Shown: positions 8,314-16,484 of the stretch, piece by piece | How the letters are laid out: each line of letters begins with the position of its first letter | Position numbering within the stretch: position 1 is the first letter of the stretch | NCBI GenBank assembly: GCA_017517605.1 | Contig: JAFWYQ010000012.1 | Location: forward strand, 1-64,000 | Length of the DNA: 64,000 nucleotides | Source: Bacteroidaceae bacterium | GTDB lineage: Bacteria; Bacteroidota; Bacteroidia; Bacteroidales; Bacteroidaceae | Direction: 5' to 3' | Notes under the pieces: model-generated | What the model saw: only the letters and a program-made list of their open reading frames with translations | Databases searched by the model: none | What the model was told of the DNA's origin: nothing | Position numbers and translations under genes: made by a program

Positions 8314-8597
8314 TTTTGAAATGTCTGCAAATATACATAAAAAAATTCGACACTAAGAAATTAACAACGGACTTTTTACTATTATTCAGTCTTTTTTAAG
8401 GTTTTAGGTTTTACTCACCAAACTTTTTTTTGCAAATCGCGCTCATCGGATAACATTTTCAGCTGCTAGTCGTATATGCTGTAGTGCAGCTATTTTGTTT
8501 TTTATAAGTACTTTTTGTTTATTCTTTGACAATATATAGTTCCGTTTCCGAGGAGGAACCATTTGGGCCACCGATGTGAATACGGAGGAACAGGTAA

Positions 8598-9677
8598 TCA
8601 GATACCCCCTTTCATCAGGTGGCGAAGCAAAAACAGGAAACGGGTAATGGGGCGGAGATAGACGATACCGATTCCACCGTCGGGCAAGGTCCTGACTTCA
8701 AGGGTATGGTCTATGGTGGCAAGCTCCGAACGCAGACGGCTGACAAAGGTGTTATAGACAGAGGTACACTCCTTCAACTCCCGTTTTGGCCAAAACAGGT
8801 CACAGATTGCCTGCTTGGCAAGTTCGTGCTGGGGACTCTTCAATATCTTCAGCAGAAATTCCAGGTTGTTCTTCGACAACTTGCCGGTTTTGCCGCTTTC
8901 TAAGGAGATAATCACTCCGGTCTTCGCATCCAGCACAGAGCATCCCATCCACAGCTTGTCTGCACGCTTGAAATTCTCTACAAAGTTCTGCCAAAGGAAG
9001 TACAAGGTTGCCAACACCATCAATGCCACCAACAGGGTGTGATCATACGTCCACCATGACATAGCTGATGCAACATAGCCCATGGGGAGATCCACCCGCC
9101 CCACCAGAATACCGTGGTTGCAGATTCCGATAGCCACCGAGTCAGTCTCCCAATATGAGGCCGTCGGATGCGGCCGCGATTCGTAATGCTTCACCGTAAT
9201 ACCCTCCGTCACCAACGTGTCGGGCGTGGGGAACATCTCGCGCAAGTCTTTGGCATCTAATGTCACGGTGGCGGTTACCCGATGGCCGGCACGGTGCAAC
9301 ACTCTGTTCCAAAGGGAATCGACGATTTGGAGGTCGTAGTCTTCGGTCGTCATCAATGAGGTTGAATTGGATATCACTATACAATCATCCAAAAGTTGAG
9401 GATGAAACAGTTTTGGAGAAATGCGTACATCACCCTCTGCCCACACAAAACGTTTGATATTTCTCTTATTATAACGCTCCGTATCGTATGTATATAGTCT
9501 TGGTTCATTCAATATTCTTTCTATGGAATCTGGCCAATACGGAGCCAATTGACGGAACGAAGCATTGATGTCATTCCGAATCTCCGCACGGGTTGTACGA
9601 TAATTCTTCACATTGACCCATACGATGGCTACTGCACATACCATGATAACTAAAATGGGGTTTCTGATTTTCCACAT
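8598..9677 (-). CDS. Membrane-anchored winged-helix transcriptional regulator of the NVEALA cluster
   Basis: The 359-residue protein has an N-terminal membrane segment (7-22) and an extracytoplasmic domain (~25-210). A second membrane segment follows (213-230, HTLLVALMVLATLYFLW), then a cytoplasmic OmpR/PhoB-like winged helix (~255-340). Its features are ISLESGKTGKLSKNNLEFLL, CTSVYNTFVSRLR (recognition helix) and LPDGGIGIVYL (wing). This is a one-component sensor: a periplasmic signal is passed across the membrane to a DNA-binding domain, as in ToxR/CadC but with the domains in reverse order. It is transcribed divergently from the first NVEALA gene across a 308-base region holding both promoters, so it probably controls that cluster. 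The signal is unknown. A remnant of a related gene lies at 7210-7320. Confidence 0.82.
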   Translation of the reverse strand: MWKIRNPILVIMVCAVAIVWVNVKNYRTTRAEIRNDINASFRQLAPYWPDSIERILNEPRLYTYDTERYNKRNIKRFVWAEGDVRISPKLFHPQLLDDCIVISNSTSLMTTEDYDLQIVDSLWNRVLHRAGHRVTATVTLDAKDLREMFPTPDTLVTEGITVKHYESRPHPTASYWETDSVAIGICNHGILVGRVDLPMGYVASAMSWWTYDHTLLVALMVLATLYFLWQNFVENFKRADKLWMGCSVLDAKTGVIISLESGKTGKLSKNNLEFLLKILKSPQHELAKQAICDLFWPKRELKECTSVYNTFVSRLRSELATIDHTLEVRTLPDGGIGIVYLRPITRFLFLLRHLMKGGI

Positions 9678-9698
9678 ATTGTATTCTCTTTAGGTCGG

Positions 9699-9729
9699 CA
9701 AAGGTAATACAAATTCTTTATACAGCAAA
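9699..9729 (-). promoter_or_regulatory. Predicted promoter of the membrane-anchored regulator
   Basis: On the minus strand TTTG (9726-9729) is separated by 19 bases from TACCTTTG (9699-9706), matching the Bacteroides consensus. It lies about 22 bases upstream of the regulator's ATG. Confidence 0.65.
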
Positions 9730-9878
9730 CGTTGTCGTACAAATTCAATTAAAATCAGTCCCTTTTTATCGTCTTATCTTCAAGTATTTACATATAAACA
9801 CCAAATTTACCCCCCATCCACATTTATTAACAAAACACTAACCATCAATATTACCCCTTTAAATCAAGCATTTTAGCT

Positions 9879-9958
9879 ATTACAAAAAAATGTAATAAAC
9901 CATAGAAGGAGAAAACAGCAAAAAAGTTTTGAGCTAATTTCTTATTTGCATAAATTTG
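9879..9958 (+). promoter_or_regulatory. Predicted promoter of the NVEALA cluster with an upstream inverted repeat
   Basis: TTTG (9928-9931), a 19-base spacer and TAAATTTG (9951-9958) match the Bacteroides consensus and lie just upstream of the first NVEALA gene at 9986. An ATTACA / TGTAAT inverted repeat (9879-9884 and 9891-9896) sits about 35 bases upstream and is a possible activator site. The rest of the 9678-9985 gap is AT-rich and shows no gene. Confidence 0.6.
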
Positions 9959-9985
9959 CAAAAACGAATTAAAAATATCAATAGC

Positions 9986-10240
9986 ATGAAGTCAAAAATT
10001 ATTATCATCGGATTAGCATTCCTCTCAGGAACAGTCATCAGTTTACGGAGTATTTTCAACACCCCTGTAGATGATTACAATGTTCTCTTGCTTGAAAATA
10101 TAGAGGCGTTGGCGCAAGAGGAGAATGAAACGGGAGTTCCAGACTGTTGGGGAAACGGTTCTGTAGATTGCCCACAAGAAGGAAAAACTGGCGAACGCGT
10201 CAGGTATCTCAGTCTTCGCGACAAAGTATCACTCTATTAA
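9986..10240 (+). CDS. NVEALA-family small secreted protein 1
   Basis: The 84-residue protein starts at MKSKIIIIGLAFLSG. It has one hydrophobic segment (~4-19), a ~15-residue linker and the family motif in the form ENIEALAQ (about residues 37-44). A hydrophilic tail with two cysteines follows (PDCWGNGSVDCPQ). Ten extra in-frame codons upstream lack a start context. NVEALA proteins (PF14055 type) are a Bacteroidales family of unassigned function. The layout (membrane or leader segment, conserved motif, short Cys-containing tail) suggests a precursor. It is the first gene after the cluster promoter, 23 bases ahead of the thioredoxin-DUF1573 gene. Confidence 0.8.
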   Translation: MKSKIIIIGLAFLSGTVISLRSIFNTPVDDYNVLLLENIEALAQEENETGVPDCWGNGSVDCPQEGKTGERVRYLSLRDKVSLY

Positions 10241-10263
10241 CCAACCTTATTATATAGAGAAGT

Positions 10264-11142
10264 ATGCGAAAAATGACTCAGTGGATAGGTGCGTTTGCTT
10301 TGGCTGGCATTGTGTTTTTCGGTGGTTGCAACAATGACAACCGCGCGACCATAGCCCGCACCGTAGAGCAGTGGCAAGGACGCCCTGTACTGATACCCGA
10401 AGAGGCTGTCTTTACCATACAAACGCGCGACACGGTAGCGATGGATGTATATGCTCCCACACATAAGGTATTAGTCTATGTGGATTCCATGGGGTGCACC
10501 AGCTGCCGCCTGCAATTGCATGAGTGGAAGAAATTCATTGCCGAAGTGGATTCCGCTACAGGTGGGCGTGTACCATTCCTCTTCTTCCTCTCCCCCAAAA
10601 GTGTGAAAGAGGCTCGCTACATCACCCGCCGCGATGACTTCACCTACCCCATCTGTGTGGATATGCAGAACCGGCTGGACAGCCTGAACCATTTTCCCGA
10701 GGAGGAGATGTTCCATACCTTTCTGCTCGATGGTGACAACCGCGTGGCCGTCATTGGCAACCCCATCCACAACCGAGCCGTACGAGACCTGTATATGAAG
10801 ACAATAACCGGTCACGAGACGACGAAATCAATGAATACAGTCGTTGAGGTCCCCGTGAATTCATTAGAGTTAGGAACGTTGTCCGTAGGGGAAGAAAAAA
10901 CCGTCTCCTTCACGCTCCGCAACACAGGCAATCGTCCACTGGTCATATACGATGTGGTAACCAGTTGCGGATGTACGGCAGCCAAGTTTGAGAAGGCACC
11001 CATCAAGCCCGGTAACGAGACGGAAATCACTGTCACCTATACGGCAGACGAAGCGGGCGTGTTCAACAAGAGCATCACCGTGTATGCCAACACCGATGAT
11101 AGCCCCATCAAACTACGGATTAAGGGGGAGGTGAGTGAGTGA
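10264..11142 (+). CDS. Lipoprotein with thioredoxin-like and DUF1573 domains
   Basis: The 292-residue product has a lipoprotein signal (IVFFGGC, Cys 22). A thioredoxin-like domain spans ~45-185, with the redox-type pair CTSC at 78-81 and a VPFLFFLSP strand. A DUF1573 beta-sandwich spans ~195-290 (LGTLSVGEEKTVSFTLRNTG, TSCGCTAAKF). DUF1573 domains are small Ig-like modules common in Bacteroidetes periplasmic and surface proteins. With cysteines in the NVEALA tail directly upstream, a role in disulfide handling of the small proteins is a reasonable inference. The gene is clearly GC-richer than the NVEALA and propeller genes downstream. Confidence 0.85.
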   Translation: MRKMTQWIGAFALAGIVFFGGCNNDNRATIARTVEQWQGRPVLIPEEAVFTIQTRDTVAMDVYAPTHKVLVYVDSMGCTSCRLQLHEWKKFIAEVDSATGGRVPFLFFLSPKSVKEARYITRRDDFTYPICVDMQNRLDSLNHFPEEEMFHTFLLDGDNRVAVIGNPIHNRAVRDLYMKTITGHETTKSMNTVVEVPVNSLELGTLSVGEEKTVSFTLRNTGNRPLVIYDVVTSCGCTAAKFEKAPIKPGNETEITVTYTADEAGVFNKSITVYANTDDSPIKLRIKGEVSE

Positions 11143-11779
11143 GGAAGCCCCCCTCAATCCCCCCTAAAGGGTGAAAGAAAGTGAAAAGTGGCCCAAGGTT
11201 CAAATGCAGTGTAACATTGGCGGTCTCTGTGACGATAGGAAGAATTTGACGAGTTGTTGAGCAAAGCGAAAAATACGTTCATCGTAGGGGCGGGGTCTGC
11301 CCGCCCGCATTCGCATCGCATGTGTTTTATTCGGGCAGGCAGACCCTGCCCCTACGGCAACGCTTACAAATAAATACAAGAACTTATTAACCAAGGAGTA
11401 AAAGATGGGATGGAGAAAGTTCACTTTTTGACTGAATCGACTCTTCCCATCCCCAACTCCTCTTAAAACAGAAAGGAGGTTAACGGCGCAAAAGTAGTGC
11501 AAACTGAGCGGAATATAAAATAAAAACAATTTTATTTTTATTCCCAAAGCGCAGCCTACCTTCGCGAAGAAAGAGGTAAAAAAAATGAATTAATTGACAA
11601 TTCCATGAGAAAAAAAGGTCAAGGTATCCTTGTCAACTTGTATCTCGTCAACTTGTCAACTGAATTTTATTCGGAACGGAAAAATTTGTCTGCATCCGAC
11701 GCAAAGCGATTCGGGTAATTGCTTGAGCATAAATAGCGGCAGGAAATTTAATTTATTTACAAAGTTTAAAAGAAAGAAT
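11143..11779 (+). promoter_or_regulatory. Leader region A of NVEALA 2: repeats plus a conserved foldable element
   Basis: This 637-base gap holds, in order: a CCCTCAATCCCCCC-type repeat (11148-11172); a block matching 14469 onward from about 11197; a REP-like palindrome (11284-11355); a 97-nt foldable element (11387-11483); an unmatched insert (about 11485-11670) with GTCAACTTGTCAACT units; and a block from about 11686 matching 14804 onward (CTGCATCCGA, TTCGGGTAAT, CTTGAGCATAAATAGCGG). The foldable element nests three stems: TTAACC/GGTTAA, AGGAGT/ACTCCT and GATGGGATGG/CCATCCCC. It carries an AAGGAG site before a tiny reading frame of 8 codons (11405-11431). Regulation of the NVEALA gene is likely but unproven. 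Confidence 0.6.
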
Positions 11780-12175
11780 ATGAGAAAGAAAATTCTGAGT
11801 GCAACTTTTGTGGTTGCAGTGATGGCTGTTGCCGGATATAATATGTATATGAGTCAATCTGAATTTGAAATGTCAGAATTGGCAATGGCAAATGTGGAAG
11901 CATTGGCCTATCCTGAAGGAGAAACAATTCTTACTTGTGGAACAAAATATGAGAATATCAATGAAAAAGAGCCATGTGAGATGGATCATCTATATAGTTT
12001 TGGTAGATTCGGAACTGAATATTCAGAAACGACTGGTACGCATTCGAAATACAAAAAAGGATTTATGGGTTTTATCTATGTCTGTACCTCCTCAGTTGGA
12101 ATCGAAAGTAATGAGGTAAAGGAATACAACTGTGGGAAAGATGAATTTAGCAACATCTTTGATTTTTTAAATTAA
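11780..12175 (+). CDS. NVEALA-family small secreted protein 2
   Basis: The 131-residue protein starts at MRKKILSATFVVAVMAVAG after AAAGAAAG; the 50 codons upstream in frame belong to the leader. Layout: hydrophobic segment (5-19), linker with MSQSEFEMSELAMA, the exact motif NVEALA (about 38-43), then a longer ~88-residue hydrophilic tail. The tail has four cysteines (LTCGTK, EPCEMD, YVCTSS, YNCGKD), spaced as if for two disulfides. The tail resembles neither NVEALA 1 nor NVEALA 3, so the leader half is conserved and the cargo half varies. It is AT-rich and followed 45 bases later by a propeller lipoprotein gene. Confidence 0.82.
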   Translation: MRKKILSATFVVAVMAVAGYNMYMSQSEFEMSELAMANVEALAYPEGETILTCGTKYENINEKEPCEMDHLYSFGRFGTEYSETTGTHSKYKKGFMGFIYVCTSSVGIESNEVKEYNCGKDEFSNIFDFLN

Positions 12176-12220
12176 ATTAGAGGGATTTATTCCCTCTATT
12201 ATACCTAAAATGTGTTATTT

Positions 12221-13444
12221 ATGAAAAATCTTTATTTAGGAATATATACACTCTGTGTATTACTATTTGTTTCATGTAAGCCAAATACCCAATCGAATAT
12301 ATTTTCTGCGGGAAGAGATAATAACATTATAACTATTGATCTGGATAAATCAAATGAATGTACTGAACTTTTATATTCTTCATACTTCAAAGAGCCTAAA
12401 ACCATCATTCTTGAAACAACTGAGAATTGTTTGATTAAAAGAATTCATGGAATAGAAATATTCAATGAAAATATTTACATCCATGATGATAAGATGAAAC
12501 GTTTATTTGTCTTTGATATGAATGGGAAATACAAGTATGAGATTGGTAAACCTGGAGCTGGACCAGGTGAATATGTAGAATTGTCAGATTTTTCCATCGA
12601 CAGAGAAAAGAATGTCATATATTTATGGGATGAAGCTAAGAAAAATGCAATGAAATTCGATTTGAATACAAATGAGTTCATTTCATCAATACACATACCT
12701 GAAATAAAAGGACAGAGTTATAGTTTCTTGTACAAGAACGACAGGTTCTATATTAATAGCACAACAGAACATCAAGAATCTGATAAATACCTTTTGAATG
12801 AAATTGACTGCAATAATGGACAAATAATCCAGAGACATCTACCTGCGGCAAGTTACAATAAAAATTGGAATGTACCCTTAAGAATCTCAAATAGTAACTT
12901 TTATTCAAAGAGCAATCAATCTTCACAATATATTGAAATGTTTAGTGATACAATCGTATCTATAACAGATGACGGAATATTAGCATCGTATGCTGTCGTG
13001 TCAGACTTACTTACACCACAAAAAGTCGTAGATGAAATCAATCAAGAATTTTATACAACTGGTGGGAAAATAGATTTGATGCCCCTCTATGTTAAAGGAT
13101 ATATTTATCAGATTTGTCATTTTATGGATACGGATAAATACATCTATTTCCAATTCACAAAAGGAACAGATGTACAACATTCTTTTTTCCATAAAGAAAA
13201 TGGGAACATAGAGACATCCTTAATTCTAAAAAATGACTATATAGTACCTAACAACTATATTCACACCAATTTGGTATATAACAATGAGAAGGGTGTTTTG
13301 ACAATTCTCAATACAGAACAATTAACTAGATTCATAAAGTATCTTTCAGAAGATAAAATCAATAAAGAACTTGACAAGTACGAACAATTAATCAAACTGG
13401 ATGAAGATTCAAATCCAGTCCTGTTCTATCATGAATATAAATAA
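12221..13444 (+). CDS. BF3164-like six-bladed beta-propeller lipoprotein (partner of NVEALA 2)
   Basis: The 407-residue product starts at MKNLYLGIYTLC, three codons into the longest frame. A lipoprotein signal ends at Cys 19 (LLFVSC). The propeller signature IGKPGAGPGEYVELSDF occurs around residues 110-127, and other blades are visible by pattern (NEFISSIHIPE, RLFVFDMNGKY). It is strongly AT-rich, like NVEALA 2 before it, and the two probably move as one cassette. By position it is the cognate partner of NVEALA 2; whether it binds, escorts or neutralises it cannot be told from sequence. The signal peptidase gene follows 41 bases later. Confidence 0.85.
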   Translation: MKNLYLGIYTLCVLLFVSCKPNTQSNIFSAGRDNNIITIDLDKSNECTELLYSSYFKEPKTIILETTENCLIKRIHGIEIFNENIYIHDDKMKRLFVFDMNGKYKYEIGKPGAGPGEYVELSDFSIDREKNVIYLWDEAKKNAMKFDLNTNEFISSIHIPEIKGQSYSFLYKNDRFYINSTTEHQESDKYLLNEIDCNNGQIIQRHLPAASYNKNWNVPLRISNSNFYSKSNQSSQYIEMFSDTIVSITDDGILASYAVVSDLLTPQKVVDEINQEFYTTGGKIDLMPLYVKGYIYQICHFMDTDKYIYFQFTKGTDVQHSFFHKENGNIETSLILKNDYIVPNNYIHTNLVYNNEKGVLTILNTEQLTRFIKYLSEDKINKELDKYEQLIKLDEDSNPVLFYHEYK

Positions 13445-13485
13445 TATTCATCAAATCCCAATATGAATATTCAGTGTAACACTTC

Positions 13486-14436
13486 ATGAAAGAGCCCTAT
13501 ACCAAAATATTAAAAACGTTATTCAACCTCCTCTACTGGCTGTTGATGAGTGCCTTTGGATTGGCTCTGCTATACGGCATCGGTTCAGTCTTCTGCTTTG
13601 CTTCGTTCCGTGTGCCGTCAGACTCCATGGAACCAGCATTGGTGGAAGGAGACCATATATTGGTAGAGAAGTTCACCATGGGAGCACGACTGTTTGACCT
13701 GAAGCCCGCCTTCAATAAGGAACGGTTCACCATCCACCGTACACCGGCACTCGGAAAAGTAAAGCGGAACGACATTTTGGTTTTCAATTTTCCCTATCCC
13801 GAACGACAGGACAGTATAGGGTTTGACGTGATGCTCTATTATGTGAAACGGTGCATTGCCCTGCCAGGAGATACCTTGGAAATACGAAACTCTCACTACC
13901 GCGTGCGGGGTGTGGACGGGAACATCGGGAATGTGACATCCCAAGACTTTATTGAGCATTTGTTTGTATCGGGTCTCTACAAAAACTACGGAATCTTTAC
14001 CCCGTGTTATCCCTTCACCGCTACACATGACTGGAACATTCGGGAACTGGGGCCCTACTATATCCCCAAAGAGGGAGGAAGCATCGGTATGAATGACAGG
14101 AATTTCCATCTGTACAAGCCTGTCATCGAATGGGAACAACAACAGAAACTTCGTGAGGTGAACGACAGTACTTTCACCCTCGGAGACCAACCGATAACGG
14201 CCTATACGTTCCAAAAAAGCTACTACTTCGTGAGTGGTGACAAGATGGAGAACTCGCGCGACTCGCGCTATTGGGGTGTGGTACCGGAGGAATATATCGT
14301 CGGCCGTGTGTGGGGAATATGGAAATCGGTTGATGGATGGGGAGAGATAAGATGGGGGAGAATAGGGGAAATTAAAAGCCCCCCTCAATCTCCCCAAGGG
14401 GTGAAGGAAAAGCGAAGTTCGATTAGCAATGAGTGA
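13486..14436 (+). CDS. Type I signal peptidase (S26 family) of the NVEALA cluster
   Basis: The 316-residue protein has one N-terminal membrane segment (~13-40). It has all S26 motifs: PSDSMEP (catalytic Ser 47), YVKRCIALPGD (catalytic Lys 121) and SGDKMENSRDSRYWG near residue 250. It would cleave secreted precursors at A-x-A sites on the periplasmic face. As an extra SPase I inside an NVEALA cluster it is probably dedicated; the motif NVEALA/NIEALA itself ends in A-L-A. It is GC-richer than its neighbours on both sides. The last ~22 residues (SPPQSPQGVKEKR...) are encoded by a CCCCCTCAATCTCCCC repeat unit, so the ancestral C-terminus has been replaced or extended. Confidence 0.92.
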   Translation: MKEPYTKILKTLFNLLYWLLMSAFGLALLYGIGSVFCFASFRVPSDSMEPALVEGDHILVEKFTMGARLFDLKPAFNKERFTIHRTPALGKVKRNDILVFNFPYPERQDSIGFDVMLYYVKRCIALPGDTLEIRNSHYRVRGVDGNIGNVTSQDFIEHLFVSGLYKNYGIFTPCYPFTATHDWNIRELGPYYIPKEGGSIGMNDRNFHLYKPVIEWEQQQKLREVNDSTFTLGDQPITAYTFQKSYYFVSGDKMENSRDSRYWGVVPEEYIVGRVWGIWKSVDGWGEIRWGRIGEIKSPPQSPQGVKEKRSSISNE

Positions 14437-14897
14437 CAAGCTATAAGCTACGAGTGACAAGTCTGTTCTAAGTTCAAAGAGTATGCGGCACTGACGATTT
14501 CTGTCCATCCTGACGGCAAAAAGGATCTGACGAGTTATTGAGCAAAGCGAAAAATACGTCCACCGTAGGGGCATCCCTTGTGGGTGCCCGATACGAGCGT
14601 TGCCATACATTTGTGAGCACTCACAAGGGATGCCCCTACAGTAACGCTTCAAATAAATACAAGAAATTATTAACCAAGGAGTAAAAGATGGGATGGAAAG
14701 AAGTTTACTTTTTGACCGAAGCGACTCTCACCATCCCTGACTCCTCTAAAAAAGGAAGGAGGTTAACGGCGCGAAGATACTAATTTAAATTGAAACGGAG
14801 AAATCTGTCTGCATCCGATGTCGGGCGGTTCGGGTAATCGCTTGAGCATAAATAGCGGAAGAAAATAACTTTATTATTAATGTTAAAAGAAATAACA
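14437..14897 (+). promoter_or_regulatory. Leader region B of NVEALA 3: duplicate of leader A
   Basis: From 14469 this gap parallels leader A: the GTTCAAA and GACGAGTTATTGAGCAAAGCG blocks, a REP-like palindrome (14565-14639), and the 97-nt element at 14670-14766 (same length as 11387-11483). Then come CTGCATCCGATG, TTCGGGTAATCGC and TTGAGCATAAATAGCGG just before the gene. In this copy the tiny reading frame after AAGGAG is open for 31 codons (14688-14783), against 8 in copy A. The stems are kept while the frame is not, so the RNA or DNA structure, not the peptide, seems to be conserved. A TATGCGGCACTGACG core (14482-14496) relates to the repeat family described elsewhere. Confidence 0.6.
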
Positions 14898-15281
14898 ATG
14901 AGAAAGAAAATATTAGGAGCAACTTTTATGGTTACAATGATTGCAACTGGATATAATGTACATTTGAGCCCAACCAAGAATAGCCTATCTGAAATCACGT
15001 TGGAAAATATTGAAGCATTGGCACAATCCAATAATACGGGAGAAGGCGTTGAAAGTTGTGATATATTCAAGTTTAATAGGAATTATATGGAAAAATATGA
15101 AGTGTGTACAGTTAAATATTCGGCAGATATGAATTTATTATTTGCAGAATACAATGGAAAGAGATTTACTTTAGGTGCAGGAGCAAAAGTTGGAGGGGCT
15201 GTCGGTATCCCAATTTGCGCGGAAAGTTTAGGAAATTGCTGTTTAAAAGCATTTATAGATAATCCCGTAAAATATTATTAA
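14898..15281 (+). CDS. NVEALA-family small secreted protein 3
   Basis: The 127-residue protein starts at MRKKILGATFMVTMIATGY; an ATG six codons upstream is less likely. The first 20 residues are close to those of NVEALA 2. The motif appears as LENIEALAQ (about 36-44). The ~80-residue tail has several cysteines (VESCDIF, YEVCTVK, IPICAESLGNCC) and a glycine-rich hydrophobic stretch (FTLGAGAKVGGAVGIP) unlike the other two cargos. The gene is AT-rich, lies behind leader B, and is followed 48 bases later by its own propeller gene. Confidence 0.82.
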   Translation: MRKKILGATFMVTMIATGYNVHLSPTKNSLSEITLENIEALAQSNNTGEGVESCDIFKFNRNYMEKYEVCTVKYSADMNLLFAEYNGKRFTLGAGAKVGGAVGIPICAESLGNCCLKAFIDNPVKYY

Positions 15282-15329
15282 TCATATAGGGTGGCGACCG
15301 TCACCCTATAATTTTCATTTGTAGAAATT

Positions 15330-16475
15330 ATGAAAGTAACGACTGATTTAATTTTTAAAATATTAGTATTTGTATCATGTGTTTCATGTAACGAAGTCAA
15401 CACATTAAATGCGTATGTGGAGAAAGATTATATCAAGTGGGATTCTTTAATTGAAATAAATCAATTGGAAGAAGTTGTTGATACAATTAATTGCATAAAA
15501 CTTCAAACTACAGAAAATTCTCTAATGGGGCATGTCGTAAAACTTGAAGTTGATGACAAATATCTTTTTATAAAAGATAGCAACCAAAAGCTTTTTGTGT
15601 TTGGCATTGATGGTAGTTTTATTCGTAACATAGGAAAAATAGGCAACGGGCCAGACGAACTTTTGGGCCTTTTTGACTTTTATCTTGACAAGGTGAATAA
15701 ATGTGTAAATGTTATCGACATTTTTCGTGCGTCTATTTTTCAATATACATACAATGGGAAATTGATTAATACTATTAAGCTGTCAAATGAACTCTTGCGT
15801 GGGTGTGGCAAATTCTTTTACATCTCAGATGATTGTGTGTTGGCAACAAAAGACAACAGTAAAAGTTCTGTTTATAATTACTCTGTGTTAAATGTTAAAG
15901 AAAAAAAGATTTCCCATTTACTTAGATATATGATAACAGGAGACTTGACTATGTCTTTTAATCAACAAAACAAAGTCTGTCATTTTAACGACTCTCTATA
16001 TTTAACTTCATTTTTCTCTGATACAATACATGCATATCAAAAAGACAAATTAGCAGCAGAAGCTAAATGGATTTTTAAGGGCCCAAACAAAAATTCCAAT
16101 ATTGAATATTTTAAAAATAGACAATATGAATTAGGAATAGAGGCGGAACGCACGGCAAGAGAAAATGGAGTTTCAACAGGCATTACAAATTTGCATATGG
16201 TAAACAACTACATTTATTTTACGCATTCTTGTGAAAACTCCATTTATGCTTGTTTTTACAATAAAAACAAGGGAAATGGATACAGACTAAAAATCGAAAA
16301 CGAAAACAGGCTTTTAGAAAACATTATTACTACAGACAATGAATGTTTTATCTGTTGTATTCCTATTTACGAATTAGACAACATTAATCTTAAAACAAAT
16401 TCAAAATTAGAGAATATATTATCAGATTCACAGGATGATGATAATCCTATTTTAGTTTGTTTCAACGTTAAATAA
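15330..16475 (+). CDS. BF3164-like six-bladed beta-propeller lipoprotein (partner of NVEALA 3)
   Basis: The 381-residue product has a lipoprotein signal with Cys 17 or Cys 20 (LVFVSCVSC). The propeller signature IGKIGNGPDELLGLFDFYL is at ~92-110, in the same place as in the propeller at 12221-13444. The two are diverged but aligned in layout, consistent with duplication of an NVEALA-propeller unit followed by divergence. It is AT-rich like its NVEALA partner. The DUF1573 gene begins 9 bases after it, so the two are likely coupled. Confidence 0.85.
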   Translation: MKVTTDLIFKILVFVSCVSCNEVNTLNAYVEKDYIKWDSLIEINQLEEVVDTINCIKLQTTENSLMGHVVKLEVDDKYLFIKDSNQKLFVFGIDGSFIRNIGKIGNGPDELLGLFDFYLDKVNKCVNVIDIFRASIFQYTYNGKLINTIKLSNELLRGCGKFFYISDDCVLATKDNSKSSVYNYSVLNVKEKKISHLLRYMITGDLTMSFNQQNKVCHFNDSLYLTSFFSDTIHAYQKDKLAAEAKWIFKGPNKNSNIEYFKNRQYELGIEAERTARENGVSTGITNLHMVNNYIYFTHSCENSIYACFYNKNKGNGYRLKIENENRLLENIITTDNECFICCIPIYELDNINLKTNSKLENILSDSQDDDNPILVCFNVK

Positions 16476-16484
16476 TATTTTCTC

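Noticed and set aside
13618..14652. 344-codon open frame antisense to the signal peptidase
   Set aside because: The signal peptidase has every catalytic motif on the plus strand; the antisense frame runs into a repeat.
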